From Pseudomonas caricapapayae (GTDB lineage: Bacteria; Pseudomonadota; Gammaproteobacteria; Pseudomonadales; Pseudomonadaceae): 44,444 bases of DNA. The stretch is taken from NCBI RefSeq assembly GCF_001400735.1, contig NZ_LJPW01000039.1, forward strand, positions 1 to 44,444, in the 5' to 3' direction. Numbering within the stretch: position 1 is the stretch's first letter; every line of letters starts with the position of its first letter. Shown piece after piece: positions 8,767 through 16,545 of the stretch. The notes beneath the pieces were generated by a model, which was not told where the DNA came from, did no database searches, and saw only the letters and a program-made list of their open reading frames with translations. A program made the translations under genes and the position numbers.

Positions 8767-9045
8767 TCACTTTTTTTCTGGCTGAATGGTGTTGGTCACT
8801 TCGGACGTCGGCACGAAGGTCTTCGACTCTTCGGCAGCCGCTTCCTTGGACGCAGCTTTGTCCTTGGCCGCCTCGGTGTTCTCTTTCGCCGCCTCGTTCA
8901 CTTTTTCCTGGGCAGATTCCATTTTGTCTTGGGATTTCTCCTGATGAGCCTGAGCGTCCTGTGCTTTCTGTTCGGACTTGCTGTCGCAGGCAGCCAGACC
9001 CAGCGTGGCGGCGATGATGAGGGCGGAGGCAGTAAGTTTGAGCAC
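8767..9045 (-). CDS. Small Lys/Ala/Glu-rich lipoprotein
   Basis: A 92-aa protein with a lipoprotein signal peptide (MLKLTASALIIAATLGLAAC): the lipobox LAAC puts the modified cysteine at residue 20. The +2 residue is aspartate, which in enterics favours inner-membrane retention. The mature part is almost purely charged and alanine-rich (EKVNEAAKENTEAAKDKAAS) and should form a long helix or coiled coil, ending in a short less-charged tail (TFVPTSEVTNTIQ). No enzymatic motif is seen. Similar proteins are annotated only as hypothetical lipoproteins in pseudomonads. Confidence 0.8.
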   Translation of the reverse strand: MLKLTASALIIAATLGLAACDSKSEQKAQDAQAHQEKSQDKMESAQEKVNEAAKENTEAAKDKAASKEAAAEESKTFVPTSEVTNTIQPEKK

Positions 9046-9238
9046 GGAATTTTCCTTGTGGAAGCAAATGTATGGCTTCGAGGGTGGCCAGGGAAAATTA
9101 GTTCAATGGGATGAGCGTGCTCATGGGGCGCTCTCGTCCGCGCTTCTGCGTCAGCGCTATGGTTTGTGGTGGCTATGAATTTTCCAGTCTCAAACGCACG
9201 GAAAGGCTAATTTCGCTCGTGCGGCCTTCAACCCATGA

Positions 9239-10393
9239 TCAAGGCTTTTCAAGTGGTTCAGGTATGAACCCCTGATCCCTGAGAGACTTGATGACTCCTC
9301 GAATCAGATAGTTGTTTGAAAAACCGATGGTGTACTGTCTGGCACCCGCACTGAGGGGCAAAAGCATTCCTTGATCCACTAGCTTTCTAATCAGGTAAGT
9401 TCGTTGATTGCTTGACTGTCGAGGCAGCACTTTTGCTACATCTGCAGACTTTACGATCTTCAGCTTGATTGCGGCAGACAGCACTGACTCTTCTGTTTCT
9501 GTGATCCATTCTCGTTCACGTGCGAACGCCACAGCCGGGACAAGGATGCATTTGGTCAGATAGGCATAGTCTGTGAGGCGGTCGACTTTCTCAACCTCAT
9601 CACGAATACCTTGCAGTACGTATGTGCACCACTCCTCAAGCCCTTCTTTTGTTCCTTTGTCGGCCTTGGCAAGCATGGCGTAATAACGCTCACGATCATT
9701 GCAGAACGCGGCCGTAGGATTCAGGACGCGCCCGCCTGTGCTGACGTTGAAGCCGTACTTTATCAAGAGTGCGTAGGTAAGCAGTCTGACCACGCGACCA
9801 TTGCCGTTGCCAAATGGATGTATCCATCCAAATCTGTGGTGGGCCAACGCTACCTTCATGAGATCGTATTTTGGAGAGTCTTCGCGATTCACGAAGTCGA
9901 CAAGCTCCTGCATATAAGCCTGAACCTGAATGAAATCGGGCGGCAGGTGGTCAGATTGGGATATCTGGACACCTCCATTGCGGTAAGCGCCAGGCGTTCT
10001 GTCGCCTTCGCGTACCAAATCATCGACCGTCATCGCGTGTAGCTCACGAATCGTTTGCTCGGTCAGCACAGCGCCCGGCGTCATGATCTGCTCAAGGTAA
10101 TCCATTGCCCTTTCAATGTTGGCAACCTCGCGCAACTGGTCCGTTTCTCGTGCCTTGCCTCCTACCTTGCTGTCTATGTAGTCCGCCAAAGTGGTGTGGT
10201 TGCCTTCTATACGGGCAGACCCAAGGCTTTCCAGTGCGTGGAAAAGCGATTTGAGTTGGTAGAACACCTGCGGTGGTGTATCGCCTTCAAGCCTGAGGCG
10301 ACGTAGATGCTCCAGTTCGCTCAGCACATCAACCAGATCTGAGTCGAAGGACGGATTCAAAAGCACAAGATCATGGTGAGTAAACGTAGGCAT
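9239..10393 (-). CDS. Fic family protein (AMP-transferase)
   Basis: A 384-aa Fic/DOC protein. The catalytic motif HPFGNGNGR (residues 192-200) is intact. The N-terminal domain carries SARIEG (59-64), matching the (S/T)xxxE(G/N) inhibitory helix of class II Fic proteins, so activity should be self-restrained. A C-terminal winged-helix-like part ([24 protein letters not shown] split around 315-340) is usual in this architecture. The reaction known for the family is transfer of AMP from ATP to Ser, Thr or Tyr hydroxyls; the target is unknown. The gene sits just outside the left att repeat of the tRNA-Phe island in an AT-richer stretch, and is probably accessory. Confidence 0.9.
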   Translation of the reverse strand: MPTFTHHDLVLLNPSFDSDLVDVLSELEHLRRLRLEGDTPPQVFYQLKSLFHALESLGSARIEGNHTTLADYIDSKVGGKARETDQLREVANIERAMDYLEQIMTPGAVLTEQTIRELHAMTVDDLVREGDRTPGAYRNGGVQISQSDHLPPDFIQVQAYMQELVDFVNREDSPKYDLMKVALAHHRFGWIHPFGNGNGRVVRLLTYALLIKYGFNVSTGGRVLNPTAAFCNDRERYYAMLAKADKGTKEGLEEWCTYVLQGIRDEVEKVDRLTDYAYLTKCILVPAVAFAREREWITETEESVLSAAIKLKIVKSADVAKVLPRQSSNQRTYLIRKLVDQGMLLPLSAGARQYTIGFSNNYLIRGVIKSLRDQGFIPEPLEKP

Positions 10394-10662
10394 GCGAGAA
10401 ATATCTCAGTAGTCTGAAATGTTATCTTGAAAAAAAGTCTGTTAGATGCCGTATTTAAAGGGCTTAGCATAGCATCCAGAAAAAATTATCTTGAATTCAG
10501 CTTTGCGCTAAGTGAAAAGGGAGAATGGTTAGTGGAATGTATCCTCGGTTGGTGGAGGCGGGCGCTTGACCGTGTGGTGAGAGGAGGTTTCCAGATCGAA
10601 TGGGATCTGCCCACATAACTTTGGACTTACAAGGGGGAGGGCGTTTGGAAACCCCAGACAGC

Positions 10663-10689
10663 AAAAAGCCCGCACGAGGCGGGCTTTTT
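10663..10689. terminator. Bidirectional terminator, chromosomal copy downstream of the tRNA-Phe end
   Basis: An 11-bp perfect stem (AAAAAGCCCGC / GCGGGCTTTTT) with a 5-base loop and A/T runs on both sides. A closely similar hairpin, in the same sequence context, follows the intact tRNA-Phe at 23742-23762, so this is probably the original tRNA terminator left at the far end of the island. Confidence 0.85.
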
Positions 10690-10731
10690 GTGTGTTTTCA
10701 GGTGTGCTTGGCATCACCTGAAAACGGAAGG

Positions 10732-10755
10732 TGGTGCCAGAGACGGAACCGAACC
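10732..10755 (-). repeat. attL: degenerate copy of the tRNA-Phe 3' end
   Basis: The plus strand reads TGGTGCC-AGAGACGGAACCGAACC against TGGTGCCCAGAGACGGAATCGAACC at the intact tRNA (23808 onward): one missing C and one C/T change. The likeness continues upstream through the terminator for about 90 bp. Both facts fit an old integration into the tRNA 3' end. Confidence 0.75.
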
Positions 10756-10806
10756 TATGGCTACGGCCCATGTGCCGTAGGGTGTGCCTGGTGTTATTTA
10801 TTAATT

Positions 10807-10828
10807 TGCCCCCAAATCTGCCCCCAAA
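10807..10828. repeat. Tandem TGCCCCCAAA motif, candidate integrase arm site (left end)
   Basis: Two copies of TGCCCCCAAA at 10807-10816 and 10819-10828, 12 bp apart. The same pair, slightly diverged and with the same 12-bp period and orientation, occurs at 23676-23697 near the other end. Occurrence at both ends of the element suggests arm-type binding sites for its recombinase. Inference only. Confidence 0.5.
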
Positions 10829-11009
10829 AATAAAAACACCTAAACCACTGACTGTAGATCCTCGGTTTTTTTTCAGATATGTGAGAGCAATTCTCATGCC
10901 TTCAAAGAAAACAGCGTGAATGACAGTGCCACACTCGTCGTTCATGCGGATTCACTCTTGATCTGCAGGTTTTTCGTGACTGGGTGCACCAGCAACAAAG
11001 CTAGGGATC

Positions 11010-13364
11010 CTATGCACCAGGCATGAACTCGGCGTAAATAAAAGCGATGAGGTTTCGTGCGGTATTTCTTTGGTCTTCTATGTTGTTGCTCTGCCAGATA
11101 TGGTGAGTAGGGTTCAAAACCAATCGGAACTGATGTGCAGTGTTTAGTACGGTGCTGGATATTATTTTATTGTCATGAAGTCTATCAATGCGGTCTGAAA
11201 GGTTGATTTCAGTGATTTCGTGTTTAGCAATTTGCTGTGCGAACCTAAGGGATAGCTCTAGCTCGAAAAAAACACGTAAATCTCCAGGACTATGGATATC
11301 TGTTTCGCCTGATATGAAGTCAAAGATTTTCGCTCTACGCTTTTCGTGCTCTGTCGATATAAAAATTTCGACATCTGGAAGTGTAAGATCGGAGGATCGT
11401 TCAGTCTTGGTTATAGAGATTAGTTTGATTGGCAGTTGATTTCTATATACGTTGAGGAACGCAGCAACTCCGGATTCGAAATGACTTAAGATCAATATTT
11501 GTCGGACGCTCTTCGATAGCTCAACTATTTCCATGTGGGCTGAAGTCATCCTGTTGCTATCGAACGAGGTTATTGGGTCATCGAGAACTACAATGGAGTT
11601 TTTCAGTCTGCCAAACTCGCTCCCCATTACCCCTGCCCAAAATACTGAAAGCGCTAGGGCCCTTCTATCTGATTCGCTAAATACTTGTTCAAGGTTCCTT
11701 TCTGAGATGTCTTGGTCGCGATATTTAACTTTCAGATAAAATATCGGTGTGTGCCCTCTGTTGTCTTCTCCTTTCACCAGGTCAAAATCTTCACTGCCGA
11801 ACTTTTTGAAATACTCGTTTATTTTCTTATAGTAATGACTGAGAAAGTCACTCTGTTCGGCAATCAATTCCAGATTTAGAGCGGGAATCTCGTCCGCCAG
11901 CTCCTTGTGTCTTGCCGACATAGACACATACTCGACGCATTGCGGTGCAAGCTGAATTCGTGAGATTTTGGTTTTTATTGATTTCCCCTGATCGGCAATC
12001 TCCGTCATTTTGCGTTCAAGGTCCGCGATATTGACCGTCGCCTTGAATTGCTCAATGGCCGAATTCGCGTACTCAACGAAGCTGTCATAGTTACTGCACA
12101 GCATGGTGAGATTTTGTTCAATTTGGATCAGGCCAAAATCATCCGCGGGAGGGCATGGCAGGTTTGGTGTCTCTTTTTTTCTTTCGACAGCGATAGCTAA
12201 TGATTGTATGAACTCTGGCCAGTGTAGATCCCATTCTTTTATAGCGTCGACTATGTCGGCTTCAACACTTTCGAGGAACTTTACTGTAGTCGAGAAATAC
12301 TCTGAATCGTCTAGCTCTGGATAGCTGGCGAGTGGTTCCTTGTTGCGCGTTATTAGTGATGACAGTTGTGTGATGCGTGGCTTGTTAATTGCAATAAAAC
12401 TAGCCTCTAAGGCGTCGTTGATTCTCTTGGAATTCGTTTCAAAAGAGGTGTCGAAGCTTTCTTCATAGATATTGATAAGGTCCATCGCATCAAGCGATAA
12501 ATGCTGCCCGCAGAAGAGGCAGTCGTCACCTTTACGATAATATAATCCCTGTCTTATCCAAGCTTCTGCGCCCCTTTCACCTTGGAAAGTGGTTGCTATG
12601 TGATCTGCAACAGCTTTTCGGGCCGCTTCCTGATGCGCTTTCATGGACTCTTTCAGAGTCGTGTTAATTGCGCGAAATTCGTGACTGAAATCTGTTGTCC
12701 AGTTCGTGGTTGCTAGTGTCTTTCGAACACTGATTTTCTGAATGCTTCCTCGTTGTTTTCTTAGGCTGTCATATTCAGTGCGCAGACTCGCGACTGTCTC
12801 CTCTAGGGTCTCAATGGGTTCTAATATTTCGAGTGCTAAAAAAGTCGGAAGGTCACTTATCTCCTGAAATGCATGGGAGGTTATTTTTGCGATATCACGT
12901 GCTAGTTCATTTTTTATCTTGTTCTTTTCGGTGATGGTTTTAGTTTTAGATACGCCCTGCTCACCTAATACAAACGAGCTAAATGCTTCTTTTGTTGCCC
13001 GTGTGAACTGGCGCGAGGAAAATAAATTTTTGTGGTAAAACCCATCATCAAAAACATGGAGGCTCAGTTCCGCAGGAAAGTTTTTGCTCCATTCCCCGTT
13101 AGCGTACCTGACTGTCGTTTCGGTTTGCCCTTCTGCTGCGAAGCTCAGTTCGATTGTTTGAGGCGTGGAGTCCGAGGGTATGGTTCGCCTCGCCTTTATG
13201 CTTGAGGTATCAGAAGATCGTAGGCTGGAGAATATGTCGCCTAAGGTAGATTTTCCGTAAGTATTTAGGCCATACACGAACGTGATTGGCCCAAATTCGA
13301 TCCTCGCAGGTGCGCATGCCCGAAACCGGCCTACATTTTGAATCGACTTAATTCGTTTTAACAT
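11010..13364 (-). CDS. RloC/PrrC-like AAA ATPase with zinc hook and probable C-terminal RNase, anti-phage candidate
   Basis: A 784-aa Rad50-like ATPase. I start it at the ATG at 13364 (MLKRIKSIQNVGRF), which follows GGAAG; a longer frame upstream lacks similarity. Walker A is GLNTYGKST (32-40), a zinc-hook pair CLFC (282-285) lies between coiled-coil arms, a signature-like FSESDRRALALS sits near 562, Walker B is IVVLDDPITSFD (591-602) and an LSHF switch follows (626-629). Beyond the ATPase head the tail has R697-x3-E701 and RLVLNPTHH (R747, H754), compatible with the Arg-Glu-His triad of the PrrC/RloC anticodon nucleases (HEPN fold). RloC cuts tRNA upon DNA damage or infection; this role is inferred. 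The gene is markedly AT-rich beside its neighbours, suggesting separate acquisition as island cargo. Confidence 0.75.
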   Translation of the reverse strand: MLKRIKSIQNVGRFRACAPARIEFGPITFVYGLNTYGKSTLGDIFSSLRSSDTSSIKARRTIPSDSTPQTIELSFAAEGQTETTVRYANGEWSKNFPAELSLHVFDDGFYHKNLFSSRQFTRATKEAFSSFVLGEQGVSKTKTITEKNKIKNELARDIAKITSHAFQEISDLPTFLALEILEPIETLEETVASLRTEYDSLRKQRGSIQKISVRKTLATTNWTTDFSHEFRAINTTLKESMKAHQEAARKAVADHIATTFQGERGAEAWIRQGLYYRKGDDCLFCGQHLSLDAMDLINIYEESFDTSFETNSKRINDALEASFIAINKPRITQLSSLITRNKEPLASYPELDDSEYFSTTVKFLESVEADIVDAIKEWDLHWPEFIQSLAIAVERKKETPNLPCPPADDFGLIQIEQNLTMLCSNYDSFVEYANSAIEQFKATVNIADLERKMTEIADQGKSIKTKISRIQLAPQCVEYVSMSARHKELADEIPALNLELIAEQSDFLSHYYKKINEYFKKFGSEDFDLVKGEDNRGHTPIFYLKVKYRDQDISERNLEQVFSESDRRALALSVFWAGVMGSEFGRLKNSIVVLDDPITSFDSNRMTSAHMEIVELSKSVRQILILSHFESGVAAFLNVYRNQLPIKLISITKTERSSDLTLPDVEIFISTEHEKRRAKIFDFISGETDIHSPGDLRVFFELELSLRFAQQIAKHEITEINLSDRIDRLHDNKIISSTVLNTAHQFRLVLNPTHHIWQSNNIEDQRNTARNLIAFIYAEFMPGA

Positions 13365-13898
13365 GCCGAGCTTCCGTTCTCTTGTAAGGCTGAAAGCGCT
13401 CACTATGCGCATTTCTAGTCTTTCTCCGCAATCCTTTGCCTTCAGAATCCACCAAGCCGAATAATCGCTTCGAGCCCAGCGACCCACAGCTTTCAATCCC
13501 GAGCCTGTTTATCTCAGCATCTGTGCGCGGCTCATGGACATACGGCATCAGGCTGTGAGATGCGTCTGGGCCGTCAGGATCCTCTGCGGGCACATCGTTC
13601 ACGAGCGCGGTAGGAGCTCTATCGGGGTGCTAACCGGCATTTCCCGGCATGCGCTCAGTGACAGGACACATGGCCTTACGCTCACGCGAGGTGTTAACAA
13701 GCGCACAGTTGAATAAAAGAAGAATAACCAATTGATTTTCAAGGCTTCCAGTAAGGCTAACGCGCTGGAGCTTTAACAAAAAAAGGTGAGAGGGGAAAAT
13801 CTCTACGTCCGGTCGGGGGCGGGGGCCGGTACACAGGCCTGTATGGTTTCGCACCGGCCTGCCCCCAGTTTACGCTGTGAGGTCGAACCAGATCGATC
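13365..13898. other. Intergenic region between phage-type genes and the defence gene
   Basis: A 534-bp gap. The left part (13365-13620) has overlapping frames on both strands without recognisable products. The middle (13690-13800) is AT-rich. The right part holds a strong GC-rich fold at 13821-13866. I see no convincing gene; promoter sequences for the ATPase-nuclease gene should lie here. Confidence 0.55.
13821..13866 (-). terminator. GC-rich folded element after the capsid-gene cluster
   Basis: Arms GGGGGCCGGT (13821-13830) and ACCGGCCTGCCCCC (13853-13866) pair with a 4-base bulge and enclose the perfect palindrome ACAGGCCTGT (13833-13842). It lies 33 bp past the last phage-type gene. No T-run follows. 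It could be a terminator or a packaging-type site. Confidence 0.35.
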
Positions 13899-14105
13899 CT
13901 AGTAGCCAGGGTCAATGGTCGGTGGGTTCGTGCGCAGCGCCTCGATAGCCTGCTGGTGACTCATACCCTGGGCAAGGAAGCCATCAATCTCTTTGCGGAT
14001 ACGATCACGGCAGGCAGCCTGATAGAGCAAGGCACGACTGTGTGCGATCTGGTTTAGCGCTTGCTGGATTGGCTTGGGTAGCGTTTCAGGTTTGGTGGAG
14101 CTCAT
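13899..14105 (-). CDS. Small phage-type hypothetical protein
   Basis: A 68-aa protein (MSSTKPETLPKPIQQALNQI...), started at the ATG at 14105 preceded by GAGGAC; a further upstream ATG has no ribosome site. It is mostly helical in appearance, rich in Gln, Ala and Arg, with a C-terminal stretch FLAQGMSHQQAIEALRTNPP that looks like a small UBA- or helix-turn-type helix pair. No family recognised. It directly follows the capsid gene, with 52 bp between, and may be a capsid-associated or regulatory small protein. Confidence 0.6.
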   Translation of the reverse strand: MSSTKPETLPKPIQQALNQIAHSRALLYQAACRDRIRKEIDGFLAQGMSHQQAIEALRTNPPTIDPGY

Positions 14106-14157
14106 GTGTGCAGTCCTCATGGGACGGGCCGACGTATCGCCCCGGCCCAGCCAGTGA

Positions 14158-15399
14158 CTAAGGGGCGGTTGGGGTCAGGGACACCAGGCGCATCGAGGAT
14201 GGGGCATACACGGCGAGGCCTGCGCGCAGTTCAGCGAGGATCGTCACTAGGTTGCGGCGGAAGTTGTCGCCGTCCATCCGGCTTGCCTCAACCGTCACTT
14301 CCTGACGATCAAGCAGAGCGGTGGTGGTGGTGTCGAGGATCAGCGCTTTACCCTCGGGCATTCCCATGGTGACAACTACCGGCGTACCCCAAAGGCTCGG
14401 TGGTGCCGGGTCGCGAGGCGTGCCGATCACGTACTGTCCGTCACCCTCATTTGCGCGTTCGCTCTCGATGGCGAACCAATCGCGGGGGTTCATAACCACC
14501 ACGTTTGGATTCCAGCCGGCGGCTTTCAGATCGGTCAGCGCCAAGCCGATGCGGTCAACAGGCTTACCAGTGGTTATGCCAGCTTCCGGGGCCTGGGCAA
14601 CGAATCCAAGGATCTCACCCGGACCGCCGTCGCCGACCAGCAACTCAGCCTCCAGTTTCTGACGGACGCCAACGCTCATCAGCAGGCCGATCTGATCCTC
14701 GAGTTGGGTGTTGTCGTTCAGCACCTGGAGACTGGCCGGAATCCACGTCGCAATCGTGGCAATCTCGGCACGGTCCATTTTGGTGGGCAGTTGGCCCTCG
14801 GCTTTCTCGTCGCCTTCCTTGACCTGGTAAGCGGCGCCGCTCAGGTACCCGTCGAGCCGGACATACTCATATGTCGAGCCTTCAACCGGGACGATCGGGA
14901 GAACGTCTAGCAGGCTGAGGCGCGGTTGCGGAATACCTTGAATGCCCGGGGCGCGAACCGGCGCGGTCGGGTAACTGGTTGATCCGGTGGTGCCCTTGTT
15001 GGGGTTAGTCACCGCTGCGCGCAGGCCTGTCCCAACGCGCATTTTGCCGGTGGATTTCTGGCCCGCTCGAATCACCGAAATACCATCGGCTTCAATCACT
15101 GCGGCGCTGACGACATTGGTGTCCGGCTCGCTGCTACGTTGAGCTTTATTGAGACCGCCGGCGACTGCGCGTTGCTCGAGCTCAAGCATACGAGCCTGCA
15201 GTTCTGACTGCTTGTCAGTTTGAGCGGTGATGTGTTCGTTCTGCGCCTTCATCGCGGCAGCCATTTGGCCAATGTCTTGATCCATTTCGCTCATCTCTTG
15301 AGTGATGGTGGCGAGATGTTCATTTCCGCCAGCCGTGGGGTGGTGCGAGGCGAGAGCTGCTTTGAGCTTATGCCAGCGTTGATCGTGAGGGGTAGTCAT
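14158..15399 (-). CDS. Phage major capsid protein, HK97 family
   Basis: A 413-aa protein from the ATG at 15399 (MTTPHDQRWHKLKAALASHH). Residues about 20-80 are a coiled coil (EMSEMDQDIGQMAAAMKAQN), resembling the scaffold-like delta domain of HK97 capsids. The body has the expected order: PRLSLLDVLPIVPVEGSTYEYVR, KMDRAEIATIATWIPASLQV (spine-helix region), ELLVGDGGPGEILGFV, and the A-domain-type LWGTPVVVTMGMPEGKALI. Its role is to build an icosahedral shell. No portal, protease or terminase gene is adjacent, which is unusual; in capsid-carrying satellites this protein builds or resizes a satellite-specific head. It may instead be a relic. Confidence 0.85.
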   Translation of the reverse strand: MTTPHDQRWHKLKAALASHHPTAGGNEHLATITQEMSEMDQDIGQMAAAMKAQNEHITAQTDKQSELQARMLELEQRAVAGGLNKAQRSSEPDTNVVSAAVIEADGISVIRAGQKSTGKMRVGTGLRAAVTNPNKGTTGSTSYPTAPVRAPGIQGIPQPRLSLLDVLPIVPVEGSTYEYVRLDGYLSGAAYQVKEGDEKAEGQLPTKMDRAEIATIATWIPASLQVLNDNTQLEDQIGLLMSVGVRQKLEAELLVGDGGPGEILGFVAQAPEAGITTGKPVDRIGLALTDLKAAGWNPNVVVMNPRDWFAIESERANEGDGQYVIGTPRDPAPPSLWGTPVVVTMGMPEGKALILDTTTTALLDRQEVTVEASRMDGDNFRRNLVTILAELRAGLAVYAPSSMRLVSLTPTAP

Positions 15400-15431
15400 G
15401 GGGTAATCCCATCTAGGTGTTATGGGAGCCG

Positions 15432-15482
15432 CCCCAGCGCAAGGCGTGAGGCGGTGGGCAATCCCCCAGCGCACGGCGTGAG
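15432..15482. repeat. 19-bp direct repeat upstream of the capsid gene
   Basis: CCCCAGCGCAAGGCGTGAG (15432-15450) recurs as CCCCAGCGCACGGCGTGAG (15464-15482) with one mismatch and a 32-bp period. It lies between the AlpA-like gene and the capsid start. It could be a pair of regulator sites; function unknown. Confidence 0.6.
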
Positions 15483-15539
15483 TTCATGCCGACTACCTTA
15501 TGCGCGCACACAAGCCCCAGTCTTCGGCGAAGTCCGACG

Positions 15540-15776
15540 TTATGCGGCGGTATTGGTCGCGAAGCTCACGATGTCGGCGACTTTGTAGAACCTGCGGTTG
15601 CCCCGGCGCACGAAGGGGATCGGAGCGTGCCCCTCGGCAGCGAGTCGGCGCAGGTAGCTCGGCGCGTAGCCCAGCAGTTCAGCCGTGGCCGGTTCCGGCA
15701 CGAGCCCTCCGATCAGGGGCGTTACACCCGCGGCCGCCAGGCGGGCCGCGATCTCTTCTTCAACACTGCTTGTCAT
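15540..15776 (-). CDS. AlpA/excisionase-like helix-turn-helix protein
   Basis: A 78-aa DNA-binding protein with a MerR/AlpA-type winged helix: ATAELLGYAPSYLRRLAAEGHAPIPFVRRGNRRFYKVADIVSF is the whole domain (about residues 30-72), ending in the typical R-R-F-Y-K wing. The ATG at 15776 follows AGGAG with good spacing. Such proteins act as transcription switches or excision factors in satellites. It sits just upstream of the capsid gene, so it may control it. It is a second AlpA-like protein, distinct from the one at 21329. Confidence 0.75.
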   Translation of the reverse strand: MTSSVEEEIAARLAAAGVTPLIGGLVPEPATAELLGYAPSYLRRLAAEGHAPIPFVRRGNRRFYKVADIVSFATNTAA

Positions 15777-15861
15777 GCCTTGGCTCCTGAGCTGCCCGGT
15801 CGCAGCTCGGTCTGAACTTTTAATTTCGCGGGTGTAAAAAAACGACTGAGGGGACGGTCAC

Positions 15862-16254
15862 TTAGCGAGAGGTCCCAGACTTTGGGACCGCCCCACGCCC
15901 AATGCGGCTTTCGGTCGCTGTCTTGGCCTTATGGCACGTCTCGCAGATCGATTGCAGGTTCTCGTCCGCATCACTGCCGCCCGCCGCCTTATTCACGATG
16001 TGATCGACGTCGCAGGCCTCAGTAACTCGCCCGTTGTGTGTACATATCCGGCAGAGATAATGGTCACGTCTAAGGACGCGATCGCGCTTCACTCGCCAGG
16101 CATGACCGTACCCTCGTTCAGTGGTGTTGCCAGCGTCCGGCCCGCGCCTGCTCCAGCCGGTGCGCAGGTGTGCGTGCTCGTCGCAGTACCGAGGGTTGCG
16201 CGTCAGTGTGTTGCAGCCCTGGGCGTTGCAAGGCTTCTGTGGTCTCTGCGGCAT
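15862..16254 (-). CDS. HNH endonuclease, phage type
   Basis: A 130-aa HNH nuclease. Zinc-binding pairs CNAQGC and RYCDEH lie near the N-terminus; the nuclease core is YLCRIC (about 74-79), ACDVDHIVNKAAGG with the catalytic His, ENLQSICETCHKAKT with the Asn and second zinc pair. Small HNH proteins usually lie by terminase genes and assist head DNA packaging in HK97-like phages. Here no terminase follows, though the capsid gene is downstream. Its ATG overlaps the preceding stop as TAATG. Confidence 0.88.
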   Translation of the reverse strand: MPQRPQKPCNAQGCNTLTRNPRYCDEHAHLRTGWSRRGPDAGNTTERGYGHAWRVKRDRVLRRDHYLCRICTHNGRVTEACDVDHIVNKAAGGSDADENLQSICETCHKAKTATESRIGRGAVPKSGTSR

Positions 16255-16454
16255 TACTTCAACTCCATCTCACGTGCGATCTGTTCAACATCGGTACCGC
16301 GATCAAGCGCACGTTGTGCGTCGCGGACCATCTGGGTGATGGCTTGGTCTTCAAGCCGCTGCGCCATGACCGAGGCTTTCCGAGCGATCATCTCGGCCAG
16401 CGTGACGGGGAATTGTTGGCGGGCCGGGCGGCTGTAATCTGTGCTGCTTTTCAT
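16254..16454 (-). CDS. Small hypothetical phage-type protein before the HNH gene
   Basis: A 66-aa helical protein (MKSSTDYSRPARQQFPVTLA...), rich in Arg, Ala, Gln and Glu, with a C-terminal helix RALDRGTDVEQIAREMELK. It is translationally coupled to the HNH nuclease (TAATG overlap), so the two probably work together. A ribosome site AAGGGAG lies upstream. No family recognised. Confidence 0.6.
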   Translation of the reverse strand: MKSSTDYSRPARQQFPVTLAEMIARKASVMAQRLEDQAITQMVRDAQRALDRGTDVEQIAREMELK

Positions 16455-16545
16455 TTCTACGTACTCCCTTGGGATGGATTCGTGTTCGGCCTGCGGCCCT
16501 TGTGTTTCTTGGCTTGCAGCCGTTTAACCATGCAAAAGATCCCGG

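Larger units (their letters stand above)
10394..11009. other. Island left junction region, no gene recognised
   Basis: The 616-bp gap between the Fic gene and the ATPase gene holds a terminator hairpin (10663-10689), a degenerate tRNA-Phe 3' repeat (10732-10755), a small hairpin (CTACGGC/GCCGTAG at 10761-10780) and a tandem TGCCCCCAAA motif (10807-10828). Open frames crossing these elements look spurious. The stretch 10394-10520 is AT-rich and probably holds the Fic promoter. Confidence 0.65.

Noticed and set aside
10732..10755. A second, separate tRNA gene
   Set aside because: Only the T-arm and acceptor 3' part are present; no D-arm or anticodon arm follows.
10529..10945. A 138-codon minus-strand frame spanning the left att region
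   Set aside because: It crosses a terminator hairpin, the att repeat and the tandem TGCCCCCAAA motif, has no ribosome site and no domain; its apparent protein patterns come from repeats.
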